This document shows positions 1 through 53,911 of a DNA stretch of 64,000 nt, one piece after another. The number at the start of each line of letters is the position of its first letter. The first letter of the stretch is position 1. The stretch is from Bolinopsis microptera. Its lineage: Eukaryota; Ctenophora; Tentaculata; Lobata; Bolinopsidae. The notes under the pieces are model-generated. The model saw nothing but the letters and a program-made list of their open reading frames with translations, made no database searches and was not told where the DNA came from. Made by a program: the position numbers and the translations under genes. The DNA lies in the NCBI RefSeq assembly GCF_026151205.1, contig NC_087083.1:10475460-10539459 (forward strand), given 5' to 3'.

Positions 1-3000
1 CACCTTGTCATTATCATAGATTTATAGATATGGATTGTGGATACCGATAGGGAGATGAACCATATTTGTTAATTTAACTCGACTCTTTGATTGATTATTG
101 GTTAATCGCTATAAAAAATACACATTTTTCTTAGCAATACCATTGAATAATATCCAACCGCTCATTAGTTCCTGGCCATAATCACTTAAGTGGACAATAA
201 CGTGTAAAAACAACATCATCACATCTCGGCATTTTTATTTCCATCATTATTCCTCCCCAATAATTAAACAACATCATCACATCTCAACATCTTTATTTCC
301 ATCATTATTCCTCCCCAAAGTTTGACCTAAACCAGATAATCGGACTAATGCCACATAATCAAATAACTTTTCCATCCCATCACGTACCTCCTTCCATTTC
401 TACAGAACCCCACAAAACAGTTTACAGTATTGCCCACCAAACAGCCAGCTTCATCTATCAATTTACGTTTTACCTGTTCACACCTCTGAATCAGCCGTCC
501 AATCACACTCGGATTAGCTGGTCACGTGACTAGTGACTACTGGTCACGTGGTATGGTCCGTAAAAGTAAACCCCGACCCGCTTCCGGCTGAACCCACTTG
601 AGTAGCCGGTGTTGTGGGTTATGCTTATACTTTTTTGGAAGTGTAAGTAGCCGTCATATTTTAATACTTTCAACACTACTATATAACAAATAATTTGAGG
701 AAACAATATAACAGAGTCGATATATTTTAATTTTGCCATGGGGTGGCAAGTCCTCATTTATCGTAGTCCGATAGTTTCACTGCATTTAACTAGATATAAC
801 TTAAAAATGCAGGCTCCGTCCGTGTGTGTGCTGTGTTCTTTGTGATATTTACAGTGAGGCGGCACATTCACACTTTGCTTTAGTGCAAATTTTCCGTGTG
901 CTTGTTTTAGGTTTAAACTTAAGGGTATTCCAAGCAATAATACAAATTAAGAATGCAATCATATATGTTAAATGATTTACATGTCATATATAATAATGTT
1001 ATTCACTTTTATGTGAATCATGTGAATAATATTATTTTATTATTTCTGCTCTTAATTTTATGAGTATGACTTATGAGGCCCAATTTAAGGCATCCCACGT
1101 ACCTCCGTTTTTGCCAGAGTTCAGGAAGTAAAATTAACGGCTACCCTTCTTAATAAACTTATTGAGTTATTATAAACTCGTAGAAACTGTTGAGTGTTTA
1201 CGAGCATTATTACGTTGAGTGGTTGTCTTATTGCCTCTGATACTTAATCTGCAGCACATTTATAAACGAATAGAGCATATTAGTGCGTTTGCTAAATTCA
1301 ACCGTCCCGGAATTTTCCATTTCTGTTCATTATATCTATTAAGATTAAACTTTTATTTTAAAATCTTATAAACTCTCAAAATTTGTATTACCTTGTCACT
1401 CAGTCAGTCTCTGCGAACTTGGTATTTTGTGATTTGTATTCTGTAGTATGTATATTGACGAAGAAAAACTCCCGGATTTAATTTAAGTCGACCCTGATTA
1501 ATTTCACTCTAGTTTAAATTAAATCATGGCATTATTTGGCCCAACAAAATACAAATAAATTAAAGCCAATTAAGTGAATAAAAGATTTTTTACCTTGAAG
1601 TTGAACACAATTTAATAAAATAAAATTAAAGTTGTTCTTTTTATTTTCTTTTGTATGTGGTGAAATTTTCCATTAGTACAGACAACTCTTTGTTCACGTA
1701 TACAATATGTACAATATTATATACTGTAAGAAACAGGAACTGCAAGGCAACTGAGCACAAGATATTAATAGAAAATAGGAAAATATAATACACTGTAGAG
1801 TGTAGAAGCCTGGTAAAACTATTTAACTTTCAATAATAAATGTGTTTTACGTAAGTAGTAAGCACTGCACGGAAAAGCTCTCCATCATGATCTACTCATA
1901 CTTAGAATTGGATCAATTCTGCTCGATATTATTCTGCCAGAGCTATTAACAAAGTGATCCTCACTTGTTCTATGCTCATGTGGTTGGAGTTGTGAAGCTC
2001 AGCTCTACACTCTACAGCATGCAATATTCAATACAATGAAGGAATAGAGGAAGTGGATTGTCTAATTGCTTGTACAAGAACATAAAGCTTTTGTGTAGCG
2101 AGGATTATATTGGCAAGCATGAGTCTTGTGGTGGTCGTGCCAACTTCACACATGCTGTATTCGTACTACAACACATATAATGTGGAGTTCTTTCTGGTGT
2201 CTTTTTATTCTTTTAAAAATGTATTGCGACTTGGTATTTATTTATTGCCAATGCTATCCTATTGACGCTTTTCATTCAACGTTACAACAAAGTCTTCATG
2301 TTATGTATCCTGGGTTTGGACACGATAAAGCTATACTTATAGACACATCCGGTATTGAACTTGAGTAATTTCCTAATCATGTGCTCAGTGTTGTTGTTGA
2401 CAAGGACGCTACATCGAAATTTTGCATCTTGAAGACGAATGTGCGTCCACAAATGTCAACTTTCAATGAAAGTTGACATTCGACACGGACTAAATTCCAG
2501 AACTTACTACAAATCCAAAGTTCGATGTTAAGCAAGGACACAAAATAAACCGCGCTGACACACTGATTAGTGGCCAGACTGCTGACAGAAAATACCTACG
2601 CTACAGGAATTCAGCTGGGTCAGGGGTACTATCGTTTTTAAATATTTTATATATTTTAAAAATACGTTGATTTTGATGTGCTTTTTATCACGGAATAAAC
2701 AAATTCTCTATTGGTGCAATTGCCAGCTACTTTGCTTTGCACATTTTCACTGGTCCAGGTCTGACATAGAAACATAACTCAAACATACCTCAAACATACC
2801 TCAATTACTGCACATAGACATTGCAGCCGGTACGTGGAAGAGGCTGATGCGCATATCACACATTTCTTGAAAGTGTTGAAAGTTCACAAAATTCGTTGCT
2901 GGTCTCTTGTAAACGCGAGATAGGCCATTTCGTGCTGGTATAAAGTATGTATTTTTTCAAGAGCCAGGATTATTTCCTTACGTTGTTTCCGTCCGCGTCC

Positions 3001-3882
3001 TATCAAGAAATACACAAAATCTGTTCAACATTTTTGCTATCGATTCAAAGTTGTTTCGTTCTCTCTTGAGTGGGTCGATCATGATAGATTACTGGGGACA
3101 GAATGAGAGTCTCCACTCACTGCAAAACAAATTCACAGTTCTGACCACACTTGACACTGGAGTCTGTAAATTAGCTTTATTTGTTCAAATTGCCCCAACT
3201 CATAATAATATAAACTGCCCCAACTAATAATATGATGCGTGTTCGTCGTGATATTATCTAATTTAAGGGTCAAAACTCAAATGTGAGCTCTATTGAAAGA
3301 TTGTAGTGAAATTGTAATGGCAATAATATAGTATTGTAGGTATAATACAATTAGTATCAACATTCGGTAAGATACAGTGAAATAATGCAATTTGAAGTTT
3401 CTAAGATCTAATTTCTGCGTCATCGGAGGAGTTCTTCCTAACTCTCTTGATTTAAAAAAGCTTTCTGTAGTACAAAGATCCATGCGTACCTGATCCTGAA
3501 CGTTCTTGTTTTAAGTCGTTGAACTGGTTGCTTTTCATTTCATGTTTATATAGTGTGCCTCCATTGACGCAATTAGCGTCAAATGACTTTATCCAATTGA
3601 AGTTATTTTATTTTTATAATGAACTTTTTTTGTTTGCTCAAAAATTGTGTCAAATGCAAATAAGAAACGTTTTGCTTACTATAAAATTATAAATCGTATC
3701 CTAATCCAGTATCGTGGTCATTCGGAATTTTTGATTGTTTTAAACATGCTTTTGCTGACAACATGTTCACAGTTTATTTTGTTCCCTAAGTCCAAATCTA
3801 AGTAATTGTAATAGTAATACATTGATGCAATTAAAAAACGTTTAAATCTCCCACACTTAGCTTGGAACGTGTCCTTCACAAA
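1..3882. other. Intergenic region left of the gelsolin gene
   Basis: No coding exon is recognised here; the short open frames lack splice context and protein-like composition. Visible structure: a 58-bp tandem duplication at about 209-318 (two copies of a segment containing CATCATCACATCTC); a dispersed AT-rich repeat at 659-698 (see the entry at 34407); a 29-bp palindrome at 2452-2480 with 14-bp arms around one base; and a TATA-like TATATAG at 3547-3553, which could serve the gelsolin gene but lies over 300 bp from its start codon. No promoter is assigned with confidence. Confidence 0.6.
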
Positions 3883-6800
3883 ATGATCAAACCAAAGAAG
3901 TACGACTGGAAGGACAGCAACCTCGCTCTTTTTGGAAGTGATGTGGAGAAAGGTGTTAAAAAGGACTCAGCTAACGCAGAGCCTGCTTGGCATGGATCAG
4001 GTACGTCTCATGCGTGCTAGATCACGCGGTACAGATGATCACGCGGTACGGATCACGCGTTACATATCACACTGTTCAGTTTCAGTCTACTCGACTCAAA
4101 TATTCATATGTTATTCAGGACAAGAAGTGGGTCTTGAGATCTGGAGGGTTGTAAAGTTCAAGATAGAGAAGTGGGCCAAGGAAGATTACGGCAAGTTCTT
4201 CAGCGGCGATTCCTACATCGTTCTCAACACATACAAGTACGGTGTAGTTATTTATCACTATAAATAGCATAGACTGTTTAAGTTTGGACTAATTGCTATT
4301 TCTTGTTATTAGATTTTGGAAGTTGGTACTACTAATTGTTTAACTTCAAACAAGCATTTAGGGTATTGTTATTAATAAATCATAAACCTGACCGAATACT
4401 TTTACCAAGTATAAAGCTTACAGTTACACACTACAATCCAACCCGTCATCTTAATTTCATAGTTTCCTGATTATGTGAACTTCGTTTAGTTATCTGTATT
4501 GACTATTGACCTGGCCTCTGTACGTCCAATGCGTGACTGTTGACGCGTGACATTGTACAAATCACACGGTATAGAACACGTGACATTGTACAAATCACGC
4601 GGTATAGAACACGTGACATTCTACAACATACAAATCACGCGGTATAGAACACGTGACATTCTACAAATCACGCGGTATAGAACACGTAATACAGATCACC
4701 GGATCACGTGATATCTATTAAAGTATTAACTAGGCCTCGGTCACAGGAACCCTGATGAGGAAGATCTGGAGTACGACCTCCATTTCTGGATTGGAAAGTA
4801 TTCCACTCAAGATGAGTACGGTACTGTGGCGTACAAGACTGTTGAACTGGATACCTTCCACAATGACAAACCTGTTCAGCATCGCGAGGTTTGTATGTTT
4901 GTCTGTTTGTCTGTTTGTCTGTTTGTATGTTTGTCTGTTTGTATGTTTGACTGTTTGTATGTTTGACTGTTTGACTGTTTGTATTTTTGTCTGTTTGACT
5001 GTTTGACTGTTTGTATGTTTGTCTGTTTGTCTGTTTGTCTATTTGTCTGTTTGTCTGTTTGTCTGTTTGACTGTTTGTCTGTTTGACTGTTTGTCTGTTT
5101 GACTGTTTGTCTGTTTGACTGTTTGTCTGTTTGACTGTTTGTCTGTTTGACTGTTTGTCTGTTTGACTGTTTGTCTGTTTGTCTATTTGTATGTTTGTCT
5201 GTTTGTCTGTTTGTCTGTTTGTCTGTTTGACTGTTTGTCTGTTTGTCTGTTTGTATGTTTGACTGTTTGTCTGTTTGTATGTTTGTCTGTTTGTCTATTT
5301 GTCTGTTTGTCTGTTTGTCTATTTGTCTGTTTGTATGTTTGTCTGTTTGTCTGTTTGTCTGTTTGACTGTTTGTCTGTTTGCCTGTCTAACCGCAGTAAC
5401 TTGTTCTGTTTGCACAGCTTCAAAAAATTGTTCTTACACCAATCCAGTCCAGAATCTTAATCAAATTCGTTCTACCGTTCATCTAATAACCAACCTTTCC
5501 TTTAGATCCAAAGCAACGAGTCGACCATGTTTTCCTCTTACTTCCCTAACGGAATCAGTCTGATGAAAGGAGGAGCTGACAGTGGTTTCAAACACGTCAA
5601 ACCGACCGAATACAAACCAAGACTCTTCCAGTTTGTTGGTTAGTTTCATTTGTGTTGGATTAATTTTCATATCGACATTAGTAATTCCGCAATAATTTAG
5701 GGTGAATATTTTGTATTGGATGGATGTCCTATATAGAGCATTGGTAGTTGAGAAAAATGAAAGCCTGTGGTCCGTGTAAAAAAATGTAATCTCTACAACT
5801 TACCAGGTACCACTTACGCTAACACTGTAATCAAGGAGGTTGGCCTCTACAAGCAATCACTCAACAAGGAAGATGTCTTTGTTCTTGACAACGGTCTCCA
5901 GATCTACCAGATCAATACTCCCAACTGTGACAAAGACGAAAAGGTAATATTGGATCTGAAATAGAAGGTAATATTGGATTTGAAATAGATGGTATTGGAT
6001 CTGAAATAGAAAGTAATATTGGATCTGAAATAGGAGGTAATATTGGATCTGAAATAGAAATCTGGCTGAATTTTTGCTTTCGTCTGAAATTCAGCAACGG
6101 GAGTTTAAGGTTTAACTTTTAATGTAAGTAGTTGGTGGGGATAAGACAGTAACAAAAGGAAGATTTCTAGTATTAACTTTCAACTTAGGAGCGTTGAAAG
6201 GATCAAAACATTTCATTTTGAAAATATTAAACAGTCACATTCCATTCCAGGTAAAAGCAATGCACCACTGTCTGAAGATAAAGAGTGAGAGATGTGGACG
6301 ACCCAAGGTCGAAACTATTGACGATGACCCTCTTAAACACGATGTGGTATGATTATTAACTTCTAATTAACTAATTAATTAACTTCAACTAATTAATTAG
6401 CTTCTAACAAATTAGTAGTAAATTTGATATAGTGATTGGTGTAATAAGAATAGAAAACTAAAAACTTTTACTGACTTTAACCAGTAAATTTAATAAAAAC
6501 GGAAGATTTATTCATAACTGATCAATCGATCCCTCGTTATTTTGGCGCCCTTTTTGAACTAACCATCTGCCATAATAACCGTTAAAAACCGTTTAAATTG
6601 GATAATCTTGGTAGCCTCTAATTGCGAGAAACATGTGAGGATTCTAATTTGTCATCTAGTCAGAAAAATATCCTCATCGTAATTGCTCTCACAGCACATC
6701 ACTTATGTGTAATAGGTATCGTCATAATGACACTAATCCTAGCCATGATATTATTATTTACTAACTTTAACATGTAATAACCTAACTTATACTAACTAGG

Positions 6801-7665
6801 AGACTAACCTAACATGTAACTTAACGTGTAAACTTCAGGTAGCGGGAGTACTAGGAGATAAGAACAAGAAGGAAAAGGCTCCAGCTCCAGGACCACACTC
6901 CAAGAAGCTTATCAGGGTGAGTTATCATATTTTCAATTGTTATCTCATTTTCTTATCTTCTTATCCACCAAGGTAATAGGTATCTATTATAGTGTGAACT
7001 ATCTATAACTCTATAAGTTGCAGCTGTCCTATGGGTAGTGAGTATGATTGACAAAGACAGCTTAGCACAACTGAAAAGTTCATCGATTGCAATACAACTA
7101 CAAGTCAAATGTGAAATTATTCGCAAATAATATGTAAATTACATATAATTTATCTGGAATAGTATGTAGATTACTTATAATTTGTATGTTAATTACATCT
7201 AAATTCATAATCATATTTCTAGGTAAGCGATGATTCAGGAACCCTAAAGATGGACACAGTTGCCGAAGGCTCATTTGAAGTTGACGACTTGGACCCTAAG
7301 GATGTGTTCATTGTTGATTTGGAAAAGTCAATCTACGTTTGGGTTGGAGAAGGTATGTATGACTGTAATGAGTTTTTATTTCTTTTAAAGCGTAAAGATA
7401 ACTATACTCTCAATTATAAAAGTAATAGGTACACCAAACATTTCATAACAAAGGTTTGAAAGCTTTTCAGTTTTAGAAACTAACAGTGCACTTTATCAAA
7501 CTAATTTATTATTTAACCAATTAATTAGGTGCCAGTGCGGAAGAAAAGAAGAACGGTATGTCTTATGCTCATACCTACGTATCCAAGACAGACAGGCCCC
7601 TCAGAAGTATTTCGGTCGTTAACCAACGTCGTGCTCACCACATGTACGCGGATATGAAGGCTTAA
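3883..7665 (+). CDS. Gelsolin/severin-like actin-binding protein, nine coding exons, 362 aa
   Basis: Coding exons: 3883-4000, 4119-4236, 4747-4888, 5506-5638, 5807-5943, 6251-6346, 6839-6916, 7223-7352, 7529-7665. They total 1089 bases with phase kept throughout. The product has three gelsolin repeats, the layout and length of severin/fragmin-type proteins, rather than the six of full gelsolin. Repeat 1 (about 40-165) has [25 protein letters not shown] and the [17 protein letters not shown] stretch that corresponds to the actin- and Ca-binding face. Repeat 2 is about 170-245 and repeat 3 about 268-362 ([18 protein letters not shown]). The family severs and caps actin filaments in a Ca-dependent way in the cytoplasm. 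There is no signal peptide, so this is a cytosolic form. In repeat 2, the position of the usual tryptophan-containing strand reads QIYQIN, which is divergent. Intron 3 is almost wholly an 8-bp microsatellite. I chose the start codon because it is the first ATG of the open exon and gives the usual short N-terminal tail. Confidence 0.93.
4545..4690. repeat. 33-bp minisatellite in gelsolin intron 2
   Basis: About four units of 33 bp contain CATTGTACAAATCACGCGG and GAACACGTGA. Each unit carries a CACGTGA core. The array lies within intron 2, about 55 bp before exon 3. A separate array at 49518-49682 has the same period and shares CATTGTA and CACGTGACA. Confidence 0.85.
4889..5388. repeat. 8-bp microsatellite (GTTTGTCT)n filling gelsolin intron 3
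   Basis: About 500 bp of an 8-base repeat with variants TTTGTCTG, TTTGACTG and TTTGTATG. It starts at the first base of intron 3, so the first repeat unit itself supplies the GTTTGT donor after codon GAG. The long open frames here on both strands (VCLFVCLS-like or KQTNRQTD-like) are products of the repeat period, not genes. Confidence 0.95.
5944..6060 (+). repeat. Tandem copies of the intron 5 donor region of the gelsolin gene
   Basis: About five copies of a 20-25 bp unit containing GGTAATATTGGATCTGAAAT start exactly at the exon 5 donor (AAG, then GTAATATT). Several copies repeat the AAGGTAATAT or AGGTAATAT donor-like sequence, so the intron opens with several candidate 5' splice sites. Only the first keeps the reading frame to exon 6 without adding a stop. 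Confidence 0.75.
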
Positions 7666-8452
7666 TTAATTAATTGATTAATTAACTCCCGAAAACAAGG
7701 AAATGTTTTTTTCTGGGCATACTGAGGAACAAAAGGGCATATTTTGAGCATTTTATCTGACATATTATTGTTTTCCTTTTATTCGTTTTGTTGAATCTTT
7801 TTGACCTTCCTTTTTAAACACTATTTTTTGGCTATATCGTGGCTCTTGTAGAAAAACCTAATTCTGATTGTGTAATTATATAATTAATGTGCTCGATAAT
7901 TTGTGGATGATTATAATTATGGTTATTTAATTTTGTAAAACCCGAAGAACGTACTGTTGATTATTTCTTGTTCTACTAAAGTCTACCGAGATGCATTCTA
8001 TTTCAGCATAATACGATATATTTTCAGCAACTTTTTTCAAACTCTTATTCACAATAGATCAACTAAATTTCCCAGCAAGATTTCCTTTTAATTTACTATT
8101 CACCAATTGAGTCTGAATTACGATCACAATGGGCCTGTAATCAAGTTGTATGCCTAACCTTGAAACAACAACAAAAACAAATAACTCTCAATGCAAATAT
8201 CGATCAGGTTACATAAAAACACTCGGTTTAATCAGAAGAAATCTCGAAAAGAAATTCTTAAAATAATAGCACAAAAAATCTTTAACAAGAAATGTTTTGC
8301 ACTGGTGTTCACTCCAATTTGATTTTATCGGGGAACCCCAAGTTTTCCCATCAGCTCCATTCGTAGAGTTGTCAGATCAACTACAACAATCACACGACTG
8401 TCACTTGACCACGTGACTCAACACGTGACCAAGCTGTTCCGGGTCATGTAAC
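7666..8452. other. Gap between the convergent gelsolin and peptide-precursor genes
   Basis: About 790 bp of AT-rich sequence that must hold the 3' untranslated regions of the two convergent genes. I found no clear AATAAA for gelsolin. A variant ATTAAA on the minus strand near 8091 could serve the peptide gene. No other gene is seen. Confidence 0.5.
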
Positions 8453-9028
8453 CTATCGTCCGAAGTAACCACCTTCTTCAGCATTGTGCTCTGAAACTAT
8501 GTCCGAGTCGAGAAGTTCGCCCTCAGACGCTGCTATACCGGCAGAGTTAACTTCGGACATCATCATCTCTCCTGAATCCTCTGCAAGATCGATTGATGCT
8601 GATATTCCTGTAGGGTTGATTGTTTGTCAGGCTAGGATAGTTAAATGAATGTTTTTCAATAGCATAAATAGGATTTCAGTAATAAAATAATCACTGTCAG
8701 AACATATGTAAACATAATGTAATTATGGAACGATTGTAATATTAATACTATATCATATATCAGATTTAATATCCGGATCACGCAATTCAAGGAGTCAATT
8801 TGTAATCCATTATCGCGTTCAAATTGAACTCCACATTTAGCTTTTAATTCGGAGATAAAACTTTGGATATCATCTATATATTTTATAATGAGAAAAAATA
8901 TTAAACTCAACAATGTGATTGAAAGTTTACTTAAAGTTAAACTAAGTTTAACTGCAGTTTGAGTTACCTTGCTCAAAGATGCAGACGGCCACCACTAAAA
9001 ACACTAATGCTCCGATAAATTTGGACAT
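8453..9028 (-). CDS. Putative secreted neuropeptide-like precursor, two exons, 71 aa
   Basis: Exon 1 is 9028-8968 (ATG to CAA G, donor GTAACT). Exon 2 is 8607-8453 (acceptor CCCTACAG, stop TAG). The joined frame is 216 bases. Residues 1-20 form a clear signal peptide (MSKFIGALVFLVVAVCIFEQ). The rest is strongly acidic, with no Lys or Arg until the last residue. The protein ends EEGGYFGR. A C-terminal Gly-Arg is the classic amidation signal: a carboxypeptidase removes Arg and peptidylglycine alpha-amidating enzyme uses Gly. Cnidarian precursors are known to be cut on the amino side after acidic residues, which would release GGYF-amide or a slightly longer form. A TATA box lies 87 bp upstream and supports a real promoter. 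Known: the processing logic. Inferred: that this is a signalling peptide. It could instead be an unrelated small secreted acidic protein. I do not recognise a named family. Confidence 0.72.
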
Positions 9029-9114
9029 TTCAACGATTGTAGAGATTTCAACTTTGGCTCTTCACAAGATTGGTGGATAAAAATATAACTGCCGTCGAAA
9101 GCTACCCCAACTCC

Positions 9115-9122
9115 TATTTATA
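9115..9122 (-). promoter_or_regulatory. TATA box of the peptide-precursor gene
   Basis: The minus strand reads GGTATAAATAGG around this position, a near-ideal TATA box. Initiation would be expected near 9085-9092, giving a leader of about 60 bases before the ATG at 9028. Confidence 0.75.
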
Positions 9123-9124
9123 CC

Positions 9125-11039
9125 TGCAAAGGCGCTGTGGTTTAGCGTGATCGCTGTAAAATTCTCATCATAATCATATACCATTTTAATTATCAGCAAC
9201 TCCGTGATTGAGATTGGCTTTAAAAATCTCGCGTGATTTCTGGGAAGCTTAAGCTTAACGTTACACCACACCACATACGACTTAAGGGCATCTGTTTTAT
9301 CAGCGCTTGCTTAAAGTACTGACCAAATTAATTGCTGGAAAGATCTGCACAAACCGGACTTGATCAGATGAAAATTCATTTTTCAGATATTGATCATAGA
9401 TGAAGGGAGATCACTTTTGATTAACAAGCAAAAAAAGTGGAGCTTATGCGCCATGGCTTAGATGTTGATTATATTTCATTCATTTTGAGATGTAGCCTCG
9501 CCTATATCATATATGATCAGAAAATTATGATCAACCCCAATCAACAATTTAATCAGCGAAGCCGAGAGAAAAGCCCTTTATAATTTGATCAGCTGGATGG
9601 ACTGCACTTGCTGATGGTATTAAATTGTTAGCGTTCTGAGATAGAGAATATCGTGCAGCTAATTTTGCAATTGGATGCAAGGCCATCATAGAATTGAACT
9701 TATGCTCTTAGAACAACTGAACTTTAACGCTATAAAAACTATTTCTAAGCTTTACTGGGCGGTGCTCAGCCTGTCATTCCGCCGAATCTCTATTCTGTTT
9801 ATGAACATTATAGCCTGGGGTCCCCCCAGGTTATGTAAACTAAAATTAAAGATAAAGTTACGGCCAGTAGCGCCTGGTGTTTATTAATTTTAACTTAAAT
9901 TACTTTTGTCACGTGATGGACTAATTTATAATCGTCAGGATAATAATCAAATGTAATCTGAGATAATTTCCATTAAATTTCATCTTCAATTATTGAAAAT
10001 GGGACACAACTTAAAAAAGGAACAATATGATCGTTCCGCCATTGTTTTCAGGATTTTGATTTCCAATACCTTATGTATGCTATTACATATTATATTTATT
10101 GTTAACTGATTAATTGGTTACTGAATAGAAAGAAAATTCGGTCATAACTGTGAAATAATGGCCAATGAATTTTTATTTCGTTAAGCTTTCTGAGTTTGAT
10201 CTATGGGAATGACTTAAAATATACTGTCAAATAAAACTAACTTTTCTGAAAGACACATACGAATAAATATAAATGTACATACATTTTTACAATTTTACAT
10301 GAAGAATACAACTTCAAATGTATTAAATATGACCGCTGCCTCATGCTTTTGCCAGCTTATTTTTGACAGCCGAACTGCAGTGTTGAGACGAGGTTTCGAG
10401 CAAAAATAACGCCATCATAATTGATAACTTGCCCAAAACCTTGGCCTGTTTTAACGATAAATTCATGTACAGCAAACCAATCAAATACACGTAACGAGTT
10501 ATATATTTATTCATGTGGAGTAAAACTTAGATAATAATAATATAAGATAATTCTACCACTGAACTGTTATGTGACTATGTCTGGATATATAATATATTCT
10601 GAATATATAATTATATTCTCTACAAACAACTTCAACACATAAAAACTTCAATATCAAAAAGAGTAAAGTACTGATTGAACACTAAGTTAAGCAATAAAGT
10701 TAGAATTAATAATTGTAAACTTAATCAAGGCGGGCCCACCTATTATCTTATTTACTTTTAGTTGAAGTTAACTAAATTCAATAATGGTGAAATCTTATCA
10801 TCATTGAGAACGCTTCGCTTTATATAAAGAGAAAGAGCCTTGTTCCTGAAAGCCTAACAAATATTAAATTTAAAACTTATTTGATCTGGTATGCATAAAA
10901 ATCGATACACTATATTTAATTATATTTTCCCTTAAACACTTTCTCAAAAAAACGAATATTTACCTATCTAATCCCTTAATCTCGATGGAATCGTTTCACA
11001 TAATCCACGAAAAATACGTGGTCAGTTCGTGACGTCTAG
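9125..11039. other. Intergenic AT-rich stretch with one dispersed repeat copy
   Basis: No gene is seen. A segment at about 9750-9840 (TTACTGGGCGGTGCTCAGCC through the CCTGGGG...CCCAGG stretch) occurs in inverse orientation at 59590-59950, where a further block interrupts it, so it is a dispersed mobile-element fragment. The region must also contain the 3' end of the host-gene transcript on the minus strand. I found no clear polyadenylation signal. Confidence 0.5.
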
Positions 11040-11166
11040 TAAACGTAACGTGTCAACACGTGAGATTATTATGATGTCACGTGGTATGTGATTACGTCAC
11101 GTGTGGCATTAAATGACGTCACGCGTGGCATATGATTACGTCACGTGTGGCATATGATGACGTCAC
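11040..11166. repeat. About 26-bp repeats with CRE-like and E-box-like cores in the host gene 3' UTR
   Basis: Degenerate units of TGACGTCACGTGTGGCAT type lie 20-150 bp beyond the host gene stop codon, so probably in its 3' untranslated region. Two perfect TGACGTCA palindromes (11114-11121, 11158-11165) and several CACGTG cores are present. Confidence 0.8.
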
Positions 11167-11187
11167 GTGATTCTGCTTAAGGTCCCA

Positions 11188-53336
<42,149 letters not shown>

Positions 53337-53911
53337 CACTATAAGATAAGTGGAAATAATTCAATATAATTTAATATATATATAACTTAATATAATTCGA
53401 TATAATTGATATATAATGATATAATTTAGGAACCGACCGGATATCCGGCTGAATCCGGTTCCGGCCGGATATCCGGCTTCAATATCCGGTTCCGGCTCCG
53501 GTTCGGTTTTTTTTTTTTGCCGGATTTTTGCCGGATATTTCTTTTTAAAAATGTATTTCTAAAATCTTGAAATGCATATTTTTCGTCACATTTTAACTCG
53601 AATCTTTAAAAAATCAAATGTTTTGACTAGGTGCGGAATTCAAAAAGGAGGAGAACCGAACCTTATTACGAACAGTAGCTCTAGTAATACTCTTTATCAC
53701 ATTTTATTATTGTGATCCAGTTTTGGCTCCGAGTCAAATATTGTGCAGACAGCAGACTGCTGTCTAGTAAAAATGATCCAGTGATAAAATATGCCTGCAT
53801 GCTAAAAAGGTACAATTGTGCCCTGAATCGGGAACTATTGTGCTTTGATATTCAGACACGCATGACAAAAAGAGAACAACTGTGTCTCACACGTGCAATC
53901 GCGGGGAGGCC

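Noticed and set aside
4755-5563. Several long open frames on both strands over the GTTTGTCT repeat
   Set aside because: They arise from an 8-bp microsatellite inside a gelsolin intron. Composition is only the repeat, and the true exons read in another frame or stop before it.
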